Counted from the first letter of the stretch, positions 7,608-16,487 are shown. The stretch is 64,000 nt of DNA from Acidimicrobiales bacterium (GCA_020629155.1 JAHDDW010000008.1:62001-126000), one strand, 5' to 3'. Notes: a model not told the origin generated them from the letters alone. Made by a program: numbers and translations.

Positions 7608-8645
7608 TTGCCTTTGACTGCAGTGATCGGTAATGTGAATAGCATAATCATTGAGTTAATCAAAGCTGAGTTTTTCAGTGAATGCGAAACGATAGAAGCA
7701 GTCATAGACCAAACGCCAGAAATTGATCGTTGGTGCTCATCGCCTGATTGGGTCATGGCAGTTCACGCTGGTTTCAGCGTTGATGATACACCTTTATTTC
7801 TTACAACGCCTGATCGCAGTGGCTACGCGGCACTAACACGTTTTCAAGATGGCGAAGGCCGAACTGTTATCGCTGGGCTAGAGCTTGCTTGGGGGTTTGC
7901 AGCACCGTTTGTTGCGAAAGATCCAGCAACATTTTTTGCGGCTATGGCAACGTATCTGGCGCAAGATGCAACGTGGGATGATCTGATTCTGACAGGGTTA
8001 CCTTATGCGACACACCCTAATTCTTACGTAGGGCATTTGCGCAAGGCATTTCTAGTGTTAGGTGATGCAAGGATGATCGAAGGGATCGATCGTCAAATAG
8101 TACATTTGGGCGATAGCGAGGATCGTTTCGAAAAGTGGTTTGCTCGGCGCTCAAGCTCATTTCGCCGCAATAGTCGCCGCTGCGAGCGCAAAGCCTCTGC
8201 TCATGGCATCAAAATTGAAGATGTTTCACAAAGCAACACTAATTTTGAGCGGATACTGCAGATAGAAAAGCAAAGCTGGAAAGGCCCCGATGATGAAGGG
8301 ATTACCGCACCAGAAATGCATGCCGTATATCGCTATTTGACAAAACAACTTGCAACGAAAGGCCGTCTATGTCTGCATATCGCTGTTCATGAAGGGCGAG
8401 ACTGCGGCTATATCCTAGGTGGTTTGCGCAATGGAATCTATCGTGGTTTGCAGCTTTCATACATCGAAGAAATGCGAGATTTTTCTATAGGGCATTTGTT
8501 GCAGCTGCATCAGCTTCGCGAACTTTCAGGCAGCGATAAATCAAAACAAGCGAATCGCTATGACATGGGAATGGACATTGCCTATAAACGGCGATGGGCT
8601 GACAAGAAAGAGAAAACCTTAATTCTAGGCGTTACAAGAGGCTAG
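7608..8645 (+). CDS. GNAT acetyltransferase, BioF2-like
   Basis: 345 residues with a TTG start directly after the asparaginase-like stop, so an operon is likely; GTG at 7623 is an alternative start and no Shine-Dalgarno distinguishes them. The middle segment RRSSSFRRNSRRCERKASAH followed by HLxxAVHEGRDCGYILGGLRNG and YDMGMDIAYKRRWAD resembles the GNAT_BioF2 domain (PF13480-like) found in FemAB-related and capsule/lipid N-acyltransferases. Function would be transfer of an acyl group to an amine of a cell-envelope metabolite, but neither donor nor acceptor can be named from the sequence. Confidence 0.65.
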   Translation: MPLTAVIGNVNSIIIELIKAEFFSECETIEAVIDQTPEIDRWCSSPDWVMAVHAGFSVDDTPLFLTTPDRSGYAALTRFQDGEGRTVIAGLELAWGFAAPFVAKDPATFFAAMATYLAQDATWDDLILTGLPYATHPNSYVGHLRKAFLVLGDARMIEGIDRQIVHLGDSEDRFEKWFARRSSSFRRNSRRCERKASAHGIKIEDVSQSNTNFERILQIEKQSWKGPDDEGITAPEMHAVYRYLTKQLATKGRLCLHIAVHEGRDCGYILGGLRNGIYRGLQLSYIEEMRDFSIGHLLQLHQLRELSGSDKSKQANRYDMGMDIAYKRRWADKKEKTLILGVTRG

Positions 8646-8663
8646 AAGTTAGAGAATTTCATA

Positions 8664-8723
8664 AGCGCTACTTGCCTACAAAATACTTTAAAGTTCGACA
8701 TACCCCTTGGAATAAATCATCTA
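8664..8723 (+). repeat. Interspersed repeat family C, copy 2
   Basis: A 60-bp segment from AGCGCTACTTG to TCATCTA matches, with about 85 percent identity by eye, the reverse complement of 14141-14199. It fills most of the gap between the GNAT gene and trpF and contains the AT-rich core CAAAATACTTTAAA. Confidence 0.7.
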
Positions 8724-8771
8724 GGTAAGCGATAACAAATTTTGGTGTAGAATCAGACGTTAGGAGTAAAA

Positions 8772-9386
8772 ATGTTTGTGAAAATTTGTGGCATAACGTC
8801 TATAGAAGATGCTCAGTATTGTGTTGATGCTGGCGTTGACGCTATCGGTCTTGTGTTTGCCGAGTCATCACGTAACGTTTCAGCAGCGCAAGCGAAAGAG
8901 ATAGTGTCGACTTTGCCAGAGAATGTTTTGTCGGTCGGTGTATTTCGAGGCCAGACGAAAGAAGAAATTGTTGATGTCGCTTCTCAATCGCAAGTCGGTT
9001 GTGTTCAGCTACATGGAGATGAGACGCTCCAAGACGCGTTATGGATAGCGGAGAAAATCCCAAAGGTAATAAAAGCGTTATCTTCTAGCGATTTGTTTAG
9101 TCAAACTCAGGAACGCACTGGCGTATCGCAGCTTGCAGAGTATAAGCGTTTTATGCTCATGATCGACGCGCCCAATCCAGGTGCTGGTGAACCGTTTGAT
9201 TGGACAGCTTTGCAAGATATCTCCACCGATTTTATTTTAGCTGGAGGGTTAACGCCACAAAATGTAGCGCAAGCTATCGAGATCGCATCGCCTTGGGGTG
9301 TTGATGTATCAACAGGTGTTGAACTATCGCCAGGTGTTAAAGATAAAGCAAAAATTAAGAGCTTTACTTCAGCTGCAAGAAGCTAA
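8772..9386 (+). CDS. trpF: Phosphoribosylanthranilate isomerase
   Basis: 204-residue TIM-barrel enzyme of tryptophan synthesis, converting N-(5-phosphoribosyl)anthranilate to CdRP. The catalytic cysteine is in VKICGIT (residue 6-7) and the catalytic aspartate in MLMIDAPNPGAG followed by PFDW; the phosphate-binding C-terminal loop is LAGGLTP...VDVSTGVE. A strong TAGGAG Shine-Dalgarno precedes the ATG, and a TAGAAT hexamer lies at 8748-8753. It is separated from trpB by about 5 kb of unrelated genes, so the trp genes here are not one operon. The 3' end overlaps the convergent HAD gene by 4 nt. Confidence 0.95.
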   Translation: MFVKICGITSIEDAQYCVDAGVDAIGLVFAESSRNVSAAQAKEIVSTLPENVLSVGVFRGQTKEEIVDVASQSQVGCVQLHGDETLQDALWIAEKIPKVIKALSSSDLFSQTQERTGVSQLAEYKRFMLMIDAPNPGAGEPFDWTALQDISTDFILAGGLTPQNVAQAIEIASPWGVDVSTGVELSPGVKDKAKIKSFTSAARS

Positions 9387-10141
9387 GCTGCATATTTTTT
9401 GATCACCTGTACCAAGCCATCATTTTCTAATGATCCAGCGATTTCGTCTGCTAACTCTTTGAGGTCATCGATGGCGTTGCCCATGGCTATTTTGTGGCCC
9501 ACAGCTTTGAAAAGCTCGATGTCGTTGGCGCTGTCGCCTATGCCAATAGTTTTTTCTTTGCTTATCTCGATCATGGCAAGAATCTCGGTGACGGCACGCT
9601 CTTTTGTCGCATCTATGTTGGTGATATGAATATCTGAACACGCTGGCGTCCACGACGGAACAATGATTGCCTTGAGCGATTCTATAGTGCTTATCGAGGC
9701 AACTATATCTGGGGCCTCATCTAGAGGCACTTTCAGAATATAAATTGAAGGAGTCTCATCAACGAGCGGCTTGTCTGACGCCTTGACTTTTTCGCCGCCT
9801 AGCTCATGAGCATAGATAATTTCATAAGGAACGTTTTGGCAGATAGCAAATAGTTGTTGAATCGTAGATCGGTGTATAGTCGACTGCCAGAGAATATTGC
9901 CGCTCTGTGGATCAATAACCTGCGCACCACCTGAAATAGCACAAGGCGTTTTTAGCTCTAGCGCCTGCAGAACTGGTAGCGCCGCGAGGACAGATCGACC
10001 AGTTGCAGCAAAAAGTGTTAGTGAAGATGTTGTCGCTACGGTATGTTTCAGCAGATCAGACGGGGTTGCTGCCAAGGCGCTTTCTATCGCAGTGCCGTCA
10101 AGATCAAATACTAGAGCATCATAAAAAGAATGAGAAGTCAC
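9383..10141 (-). CDS. HAD-superfamily (Cof-type) phosphatase
   Basis: 252 residues. Motif I is VFDLDGTAIE near residue 11, followed by the FAATGR motif II region, and motif IV GIGDSANDIELF near residue 200; the NDG(L) near the C-terminus is typical of Cof/type IIB HAD hydrolases. These enzymes dephosphorylate small phosphorylated metabolites (sugar phosphates, FMN, PLP). Specificity cannot be read from the sequence. It lies next to the glycan gene cluster and is divergent from the glucosidase, so a sugar phosphate is a reasonable guess only. Confidence 0.88.
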   Translation of the reverse strand: MTSHSFYDALVFDLDGTAIESALAATPSDLLKHTVATTSSLTLFAATGRSVLAALPVLQALELKTPCAISGGAQVIDPQSGNILWQSTIHRSTIQQLFAICQNVPYEIIYAHELGGEKVKASDKPLVDETPSIYILKVPLDEAPDIVASISTIESLKAIIVPSWTPACSDIHITNIDATKERAVTEILAMIEISKEKTIGIGDSANDIELFKAVGHKIAMGNAIDDLKELADEIAGSLENDGLVQVIKKYAA

Positions 10142-10275
10142 CCGTTCAGCCTGCCTCGCAACATCACATTTTACTACGTGTGAGCATATTTACAGGTGTG
10201 CTATGAGTCATTTAGCTGTCTAACTGGACAGACACACAGTGATACTCTGAGAAGATGGCTTCGGGAAGGTTTTTG

Positions 10276-11700
10276 ATGGAAAATAATGTGCATCTTTTGG
10301 ATGGAGAAACCATTGTCGCTATCGATTTAGTTGAGAATACCAGGCCAGCAAACTTTCTTGATCCTGTCGAAGCATTATGTCGTCTATGTGGGGTTTCAGA
10401 TCCAGCTAATATCGGCCGCAATGGCCCGATTAATGCGTCTGCTTCCTGTGAAACCTCAACAGATGAAGCACTAAAAAAATATGAAACATTATTTGGGCGT
10501 GATTCTCTTTATGCTGCGTTGATGCTAGCAGATGCATATCCTAATCTTCTACAAGCAACAGTTGTTCGTTTAGCCGAGTTGCAAGGCACCAGCTACCGAA
10601 TGTATGCCGAAGAAGAGCCTGGCCGTATCATCCACGAGCATCGCTTGGATGACGACGAAGTTGGGCAAGAAATAACACGAACTAGCGGATGGCTATGGCC
10701 TTATTACGGAGCAGTCGACTCGACGCCTGTGTTTGTGCTTGCCTGCCAGAAACTATATGAGCAAGACAAGAATGTATTATCAGAAATGGTTACTAAAGAA
10801 GATGGGACTGTTACTACGATCGAAGAAGCATGTGCGGCAGCGTTGCTTTGGACTATAAAAAAGTTAGAAACGTCAGATCTCTTTTTCATAGAAAGCGACC
10901 CACAGTTTGAAGGTTCTATAACTAATCAGACATGGAAAGATTCCCACGACTCGATGACGTTCGCAGACGGTGCGATGCCAGAGCTACCTTTGTCGTCTGT
11001 TGAGGTGCAAGGGTTTGCTTATGATGCAGTAAAGTTCGGTGCGAACTATTTTAGCGACACACAACTTGGCGACCGTTGCAAAGAAGCTACAAAGAAGCTA
11101 GGGGAGCAGTTCAAAAAGTATTATCTTCCTCCTGTTGCTTCTTCTCTGCCATGTGTCGCAATGGGAGTTGGCTATTGCGACAAGGGTGAAGTTGCCCCAC
11201 TATGGATTTCAGGTTCAAACATCGGCCATCTTTTACGAGGCGACCTTTTGAACGATATTGGGCGCAGCGATGTGAAAGAAAAGATTGTCGATGAATTATT
11301 TTCTGACAATCTACTGGGGGCAGCTGGCATACGAACGTTAGGGAAAAACGAAGTTCGCTATCGTCCAGGGGCATATCATTGCGGTCAAGTATGGCTGTGG
11401 GAAAGTGCTGTGTTTGCGTTGTACCTTGCAGACCTAGGTTATGTAGACAAGGCGCTGGCATTAAAAGCAAAAGTGCTTGAAGCTTGCGAAATTTTCGGTG
11501 GTTACCCAGAGTTTGCGCGTGGCGATGATGATGCTATTGCATTTAATACACATATCGTTGACATTGTCGATATTGATGGTAAGTCAAATCGTATAGAGCA
11601 GCCGCCACAACAAATCCAAGGTTGGACTGTTGCAGGCGTTGTCGCGTTGCAAGCTTCGGCTCAGCTTCGAGAAGATATTGTTCTGAAAGAAGCCTGTTAG
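10276..11700 (+). CDS. Amylo-alpha-1,6-glucosidase family glycoside hydrolase (glycogen-debranching-like)
   Basis: 474 residues starting at the ATG at 10276, supported by GGGAAGG 6 nt upstream (an in-frame ATG at 10255 has none). Family signatures of the (alpha/alpha)6-barrel debranching/GH-like domain are present: FGRDSLYAALML near residue 74, a GRIIHEHR segment, NQTWKDSHDSMTFADG near residue 220, and PGAYHCGQVWLWESAV near 370. The N-terminal non-catalytic domain of bacterial glycogen debranching enzymes is reduced. It likely hydrolyses alpha-glucosidic or alpha-mannosidic linkages of a storage or compatible-solute glycan. The gene converges with two GT4 genes, overlapping the nearer stop by 4 nt, which suggests a joint role in glycan turnover. 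Confidence 0.8.
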   Translation: MENNVHLLDGETIVAIDLVENTRPANFLDPVEALCRLCGVSDPANIGRNGPINASASCETSTDEALKKYETLFGRDSLYAALMLADAYPNLLQATVVRLAELQGTSYRMYAEEEPGRIIHEHRLDDDEVGQEITRTSGWLWPYYGAVDSTPVFVLACQKLYEQDKNVLSEMVTKEDGTVTTIEEACAAALLWTIKKLETSDLFFIESDPQFEGSITNQTWKDSHDSMTFADGAMPELPLSSVEVQGFAYDAVKFGANYFSDTQLGDRCKEATKKLGEQFKKYYLPPVASSLPCVAMGVGYCDKGEVAPLWISGSNIGHLLRGDLLNDIGRSDVKEKIVDELFSDNLLGAAGIRTLGKNEVRYRPGAYHCGQVWLWESAVFALYLADLGYVDKALALKAKVLEACEIFGGYPEFARGDDDAIAFNTHIVDIVDIDGKSNRIEQPPQQIQGWTVAGVVALQASAQLREDIVLKEAC

Positions 11701-12773
11701 CTCGTTACTTTATTGCTGCGTGAAATAGTAATCGCAGTTTTCTTCACTAGCGATGCTCGATATAGCTCAAGATATTGATCCGTCATATTTTTCATGGAAA
11801 AAGTTGTTTCGATTGCTTTTCGGCAATTTTCTCGTTCTATGAAGTCGATATTTTTGATAGCAGCAAGAAACTCATCTCTAGAATTGCACACGAAGCCTGT
11901 GGTTCCGTTATGTATAATTTCTGGCGCTGAACCTAGCGCAGAAGCGATAACAGGAGTCCCTGCGGCTAATGCTTCTATCATGACAAGTCCGAATGGTTCA
12001 GCCCAGGCAAATGGATTTAGCAATGCTTTCGCCCCTTGGAAAAGACGCTGCGTGTCCTCTCGTGAAAGCTCACCTAAGTAGACGATCTGGCTATCAAGCA
12101 GTGGCTTAACTTTTTCTTGAAAATATGCTTTCTCGATCGGTTCTGTGCATTTGGCGGCGATTTTTAGCGAAACACCTGTTTCTTTCGCTAGCTCGCATGC
12201 AGTATGAATTCCTTTATCAGGTGACATTCTACCAACACATGCAAAATAGTCGCCATCGCCAGAACCAACCAAAAAGTCAGCCGGGTCAAGCCCATGATGG
12301 ATAGTTTTTGCTAGGGGAAGTAACGAGGAAACTTGGCTCGCATGGTTTTCAGAAATCGTGACTATTTTGCCGCCACGGTTGCTTATTTTCTGCCACAGAT
12401 AAAGATTCTGCGGCAGGAAAGGATCATGCACGGTTGCTATAAGCGGAGGCGAAGTGTGCGGCTGCCATGTTAAAGGCCCAGCAATAGTATGGTCATGGAT
12501 CACATCGCAGTCTGCGAACTGTTCGTAGGCAGAGGTAAGGTGATGTAATGCGTGGCGCATCTCTGTTATCGCAAGATTTGATTTGAACCCTCTAGCTTTT
12601 TCAAAAATGTATTGTGTAGGGACAGTACACGTGCTGTCGCCTGTGGCAAACAGCATGACATCATGTCCCTGTTGCGTAAGTCCACGACAAAGAATATCAA
12701 TAACAAGTTCTGTTCCGCCATATGCTAGCGGCGGCACAGCAACCCATGGTGGTGCTACCATTCCGATTTTCAT
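11697..12773 (-). CDS. GT4 family glycosyltransferase, copy 1
   Basis: 358-residue GT-B glycosyltransferase. The N-terminus MKIGMVAPPWVAVPPLAYGG carries the glycine-rich acceptor-side loop, and the C-terminal nucleotide-sugar site is LNPFAWAEPFGLVMIEALA, with the E-x7-E pattern typical of GT4 retaining enzymes. It has a GGAGG Shine-Dalgarno 4 nt before the ATG. It lies 38 nt downstream of a close paralogue and was very probably produced by tandem duplication. Donor and acceptor are not deducible. It is convergent with the glucosidase gene. Confidence 0.87.
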   Translation of the reverse strand: MKIGMVAPPWVAVPPLAYGGTELVIDILCRGLTQQGHDVMLFATGDSTCTVPTQYIFEKARGFKSNLAITEMRHALHHLTSAYEQFADCDVIHDHTIAGPLTWQPHTSPPLIATVHDPFLPQNLYLWQKISNRGGKIVTISENHASQVSSLLPLAKTIHHGLDPADFLVGSGDGDYFACVGRMSPDKGIHTACELAKETGVSLKIAAKCTEPIEKAYFQEKVKPLLDSQIVYLGELSREDTQRLFQGAKALLNPFAWAEPFGLVMIEALAAGTPVIASALGSAPEIIHNGTTGFVCNSRDEFLAAIKNIDFIERENCRKAIETTFSMKNMTDQYLELYRASLVKKTAITISRSNKVTS

Positions 12774-12811
12774 GTAACCTCCGAGTAGTCACGTAGACAC
12801 CTCGGATTTCT

Positions 12812-13900
12812 TTACTTCAGCGTCCTTTTAGTTAAAGAAGCTTTAGAAAGCGTTTTTATTGTCTGAGGTGTTCGGTTCATCTCGATACTAGCCTGTTCAT
12901 AGACAGCAAGGTGTTTTGCTGTCATATTAGCGACAGAGAAAACCGTTTCGATTTCGTTTCGGCACTGCCCACGATCGATCTGATCTATGTTGTTGATGGC
13001 AGTTAGAAACTCTTCTTTGCTTTTGCAGATGTAACCTGTTTTGCCTTCGGTTACGATTTCTGGTACTGAGCCGCAGCGAGAGGCGATAACTGGTGTGCCG
13101 ACCGCAAAAGCTTCAGTCATGACTAGACCAAAAGGTTCTGCCCATGCGATTGGATTAAGTAGAGCTTTGGCTTCGCGCAGGAATTGTTGTGTGTCTGCTT
13201 TGTTGAGTTCGCCTAGATATTCAATATCCTTGCTGAGAAGTGGGCGAATTGCTTGTTCGAAGAACTCTTTTTCGAATGGTTCTCGTGATTTTGCAGCGAT
13301 TTTTAGTGGAACGCCTGCTTCTTTTGCTAGCTCACAAGCGGTATGGATTCCTTTTTCAGGCACAGTACGTCCAAGCGAAGCGAAATAGCCGCCGTTGCCT
13401 GCACCCACCGTGAAATCGTCTGGGTTTAAACCATGATGAATAACCTGGTCTATTTTAATGCCAGGCGTTGCTTGGCTGGCCTGATTGCGTGAGATTGCGA
13501 TAATACTGACATTGCGCTTTGAGAGTTGCTCCCAAAATTCCATAGTGTCTTGTTGGAACGGGCCGTGATTTGTTGTCACAACGGGAGGCATTCTGTCAGA
13601 TCGCCAAGAAAGTGGTCCGATCATTGTATGATCGTGGATTACGTCATAGTCAGCAAACGCCTCATATGCTGCGAATACATGACGCATTTCAAATAGGGCG
13701 CCGTTTGCTACAAAATCGACTGCTTTGTCAAAATAACTTTGCATTGGAACAGGGCATTTGCTGTCACCGCTAGCGAATAATGTTACTTCATGACCTGCAT
13801 CGAGAAGCCCCCTACATAGAAGATCTATCATTAACTCTGTCCCACCGTAAGCTACTGGCGGTACTGGCACCCAAGGTGGGGCGATCATTCCAATCTTCAC
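12812..13900 (-). CDS. GT4 family glycosyltransferase, copy 2
   Basis: 362 residues, GTG start with AAGGAG 5 nt upstream. It shares long stretches with the downstream gene, for example MKIGMIAPPWVPVPPVAYGG at the N-terminus, GPFQQDTMEFW versus DPFLPQNLYLW in the middle, and LNPIAWAEPFGLVMTEAFA at the donor site. First gene of the two-gene minus-strand operon. The two copies have diverged more in the acceptor half than in the donor half, which would fit sequential addition of the same sugar to different acceptors; this is inference. Confidence 0.87.
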   Translation of the reverse strand: MKIGMIAPPWVPVPPVAYGGTELMIDLLCRGLLDAGHEVTLFASGDSKCPVPMQSYFDKAVDFVANGALFEMRHVFAAYEAFADYDVIHDHTMIGPLSWRSDRMPPVVTTNHGPFQQDTMEFWEQLSKRNVSIIAISRNQASQATPGIKIDQVIHHGLNPDDFTVGAGNGGYFASLGRTVPEKGIHTACELAKEAGVPLKIAAKSREPFEKEFFEQAIRPLLSKDIEYLGELNKADTQQFLREAKALLNPIAWAEPFGLVMTEAFAVGTPVIASRCGSVPEIVTEGKTGYICKSKEEFLTAINNIDQIDRGQCRNEIETVFSVANMTAKHLAVYEQASIEMNRTPQTIKTLSKASLTKRTLK

Positions 13901-13954
13901 GATTTCTCCTTACAATATCTGTGTAAAGACCAATCGGCGGCACCTAACAACTCT

Positions 13955-14100
13955 TAAGGGCATCTCTACTAATTGTAGATGCCCTCGGCATTTCCGCTTC
14001 GCTCTGAGCGTTAGCACGCAGCTTTTAGCGGTTTTTGGATAAAGCGATTCAGCGGAGAAGCAATCACTAGAAATAGCCCTAAGTAATTAGACCTAGAAGA
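13955..14100 (+). repeat. Interspersed repeat family A, copy 1 (long form)
   Basis: Starts with an imperfect hairpin GGGCATCT...AGATGCCC (13958-13985), continues with the core ATTTCCGCTTCGCT, GCGTT, CAGCTTTTAGCGG, and an AT-rich tail. The same order of elements recurs at 60859-61005 (long form); shorter forms are at 15553 and, reversed, at 40074-40131. It lies between the divergent GT4 operon and trpB. Confidence 0.7.
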
Positions 14101-14140
14101 TCTCCGAAGTTTAACGTAGCCAGATGAGGTACAAGAACTG

Positions 14141-14199
14141 TAGATGATTGATTCCAAGGCTATGTTGAATTTTAAAGTATTTTGCACCCAAATAGCGCT
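14141..14199 (-). repeat. Interspersed repeat family C, copy 1
   Basis: The reverse complement of this segment matches 8664-8723 with one gap and about eight substitutions over 60 bp. Here it directly adjoins a family B copy, whereas copy 2 at 8664 stands alone. Confidence 0.7.
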
Positions 14200-14203
14200 A
14201 TCG

Positions 14204-14290
14204 TTTTTGCTCTCTTTTGATTCCAGGGTGGTCATTTCCGAGAAATCGGGGATCTTGTCCAGCAGAGATTCCCACTTTCGTAGCAATGAC
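14204..14290 (-). repeat. Interspersed repeat family B, copy 1
   Basis: 87 bp whose reverse complement is close to 90 percent identical by eye to 28888-28974. Shared elements are CGAAAGTGGGAATCTCTGCT, GATCCCCGATTTCTCGG and GAATCAA followed by GAGAGCAAAAA. In this copy the right arm of the internal hairpin has decayed (GGGGAT changed to GGAAAT). It resembles the widespread bacterial REP-like sequences built around GAAAGCGGGAATC. Confidence 0.8.
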
Positions 14291-14303
14291 GACCCCAATA
14301 GGC

Positions 14304-14331
14304 TTGGCTCAGTTGCGTCCGCTGTTAGAAT
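14304..14331 (+). promoter_or_regulatory. trpB promoter
   Basis: TTGGCT at 14304-14309, 16-bp spacer, TAGAAT at 14326-14331. The expected transcription start lies within a few bases of the trpB ATG at 14341, so the mRNA would be leaderless or nearly so; no Shine-Dalgarno is present. Confidence 0.5.
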
Positions 14332-14340
14332 GATGCACAT

Positions 14341-15552
14341 ATGACAATTACAAACTCATCTTCTGTTATGGGCGACCCTGATACTTCTGGTCGTTTTGGG
14401 CAATTTGGCGGGCGTTATGTTCCTGAGACATTAATGCCAGCGTGTTTAGAACTTGAACAGGCATTTAAAAATGCGTGGGCTGACCCTTCCTTTGTGAAAG
14501 AGTTTCATGAGTTACTTAATGGCTACGGCGGTCGACCTTCGCCCGTGACCGAGTGTCATCGTCTTTCTGAACAGCTTGGTGTGCGTATTCTTCTTAAGCG
14601 TGAAGATCTTAACCATACAGGCAGCCATAAAATCAATAACGTTATGGGGCAAACCTTGTTGGCGAAACGCATGGGTAAAACCCGTATTGTGGCAGAAACA
14701 GGGGCAGGTCAACATGGTGTCGCTACAGCAACTGCTGCAGCGTTTTTCGGTCAAGAATGTGTTGTCTATATGGGCGAGGTTGATATAGAACGACAGAAGC
14801 TGAACGTGTTTCGGATGGAGCTTCTAGGCGCCGAGGTTCGGCCTGCGTTATCTGGCAGTCGTACGCTGAAAGATGCGGTGAACGAGGCTATGCGTGATTG
14901 GGTAAGCACGGTCGAGTCTACGTTCTATTGTCTTGGGTCGGTCATGGGCCCTCATCCATATCCTTGGATGGTGCGAGAATTTCACCGTGTGATCGGCAAC
15001 GAAGCAAACGCGCAATGCAAAGAGCTGCTCGGTGGCGACGTTCCAGATGTCGTTGTTGCTTGCGTCGGTGGAGGCTCGAATGCGGCTGGCATTTTCTCTG
15101 GGTTCGCCGATACCGATGCCGAACTTGTCGGCGTTGAACCTGCTGGGGGAGCGGCCGTTGGCTCTGGCATCCCTGGCGTTGTGCACGGGTCGAAGTCGTA
15201 TCTGATGCAAGACGAAGCAGGGCAAGTGCAAGAAGCACATAGCGTTTCGGCAGGCCTAGATTATCCTGGTGTTGGACCAGAACATGCACACTTGGCAGAT
15301 ATCGGTCGTGCTCGTTATGAAGCAGTGAACGACACGCAAGTGCTCGAAGCATTTGAGATGTTGGCACGCACTGAGGGGATTATCCCAGCGTTAGAGCCTG
15401 CACATGGGTTGGCGTGGATTATCGCAGCAGCAAAAGAGTTAGCAGGCAAAACGGTGTTGCTAAACATGAGCGGTCGCGGCGACAAAGACGTGGCACAAGT
15501 ACAGGCCATTAAAGCAGGCGACCCAGTTGCACTAAAAACGATGAGGCCATAG
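14341..15552 (+). CDS. trpB: Tryptophan synthase beta chain
   Basis: 403 residues; PLP-dependent subunit that condenses indole with L-serine. Motifs: [17 protein letters not shown] at the N-terminus, the PLP lysine in HTGSHKINN near residue 96, the phosphate-binding loop [10 protein letters not shown] near residue 240, and the C-terminal [10 protein letters not shown]. It pairs with TrpA encoded 120 nt downstream on the same strand; the gap is partly occupied by a family A repeat. trpC and trpE are not in the window. Its promoter context indicates a leaderless transcript. Confidence 0.97.
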   Translation: MTITNSSSVMGDPDTSGRFGQFGGRYVPETLMPACLELEQAFKNAWADPSFVKEFHELLNGYGGRPSPVTECHRLSEQLGVRILLKREDLNHTGSHKINNVMGQTLLAKRMGKTRIVAETGAGQHGVATATAAAFFGQECVVYMGEVDIERQKLNVFRMELLGAEVRPALSGSRTLKDAVNEAMRDWVSTVESTFYCLGSVMGPHPYPWMVREFHRVIGNEANAQCKELLGGDVPDVVVACVGGGSNAAGIFSGFADTDAELVGVEPAGGAAVGSGIPGVVHGSKSYLMQDEAGQVQEAHSVSAGLDYPGVGPEHAHLADIGRARYEAVNDTQVLEAFEMLARTEGIIPALEPAHGLAWIIAAAKELAGKTVLLNMSGRGDKDVAQVQAIKAGDPVALKTMRP

Positions 15553-15615
15553 GGGAGCTCCCCCTGTATTTCCGCTCCGCTCGGGACGTTGGCACACAGC
15601 TTTTTATCTGTGCCT
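15553..15615 (+). repeat. Interspersed repeat family A, copy 2 (short form)
   Basis: Begins directly after the trpB stop with the palindrome GGGGAGCTCCCC, followed by the family core ATTTCCGCTCCGCTCGG, then GTTGGCACACAGCTTTTTA. The palindrome is in the place of the GGGCATCT hairpin of copies 1 and 3. It could act as a processing or attenuation hairpin between trpB and trpA. Confidence 0.65.
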
Positions 15616-15672
15616 CACCGAGTATTCTGAATACCACAATCCAGCAGTATTAAAGACAAGAGATTTATAACT

Positions 15673-16479
15673 ATGACAACTACTGATACGACGCAAACCT
15701 ATGGCACGCTAGAGACGCATCTTCGATCGCGTCGTGACGCTGGTCAAAAACTGCTGTTGCCTTATATCACTGGCGGCTTCCCAGCAGAGGAGTGGACGCA
15801 ACTTATTGACGGCAGCGCTCATGCTGGCGCTGATGCGTTGGAGATAGGCCTGCCGTTTAGTGACCCTGTGATGGACGGGCCGACAATACAAGAGTCATCA
15901 ACGCTTGCGCTCTCGCAAGGCGCGACGCCACAGTCGATCCTTGATCAGGTTGCTATGGCAAAACCTGGTATTCCTCTTATCGCAATGACCTATTACAATA
16001 TTTGTTTCCGCATGGGGCATCGTCGTTTTGCCAATGCGTTAAAAACAGCGGGTGTTTCGGCAGCGATTTTGCCTGATCTGTCGCTCGAAGAAATGGCACC
16101 ATGGCGAGAGTCAGCTGCGAGTGAAAAGGTTGAAACAGTAATGCTGGCCGCTCCTACCTCTGGCGATGCTAGGCTGCAAAAAATTGTTGAAGCGGCAAGC
16201 GGTTTCGTGTATGGCGTTGGTCTTGTCGGCATCACTGGCGAGCGTCAAGAACTAGCAGAAAGTGCGTTAACTATTGCAAAACGATTGAAAGCTATTACCG
16301 ATAAGCCTGTGCTGATAGGTGTTGGTGTCTCAAACCCACAGCAAGCTCGCGAAGTGTGCGAAGTCGCCGACGGCGTTATCGTCGGATCGGCAGTAATCCG
16401 CCGCTTGCTCGACGGCGGTTCAGTCGAAAAAGCTATCGACTTTATCGGTGAGCTTCGTAACGGTCTCGATAAAGGTTGA
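15673..16479 (+). CDS. trpA: Tryptophan synthase alpha chain
   Basis: 268-residue TIM barrel that cleaves indole-3-glycerol phosphate to indole, channelled to TrpB. The catalytic glutamate is in ALEIGLPFSDPVMDGPTIQ near residue 55 and the catalytic Asp region in AAILPDLSLEE near residue 133; the phosphate-binding loop is GVGVSNPQQ and GVIVGSAVI. The stop is 8 nt from the stop of the convergent TPR gene. Confidence 0.96.
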   Translation: MTTTDTTQTYGTLETHLRSRRDAGQKLLLPYITGGFPAEEWTQLIDGSAHAGADALEIGLPFSDPVMDGPTIQESSTLALSQGATPQSILDQVAMAKPGIPLIAMTYYNICFRMGHRRFANALKTAGVSAAILPDLSLEEMAPWRESAASEKVETVMLAAPTSGDARLQKIVEAASGFVYGVGLVGITGERQELAESALTIAKRLKAITDKPVLIGVGVSNPQQAREVCEVADGVIVGSAVIRRLLDGGSVEKAIDFIGELRNGLDKG

Positions 16480-16487
16480 GATAAGCA

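Noticed and set aside
8646-8771. T-box or trp leader before trpF
   Set aside because: The gap is occupied by a family C repeat; no Trp codon run, T-box sequence or terminator was seen.
13955-14290. CRISPR array or tRNA in the repeat-rich gap
   Set aside because: The repeats are three different families in mixed orientation with no regular spacing; no cloverleaf could be drawn.
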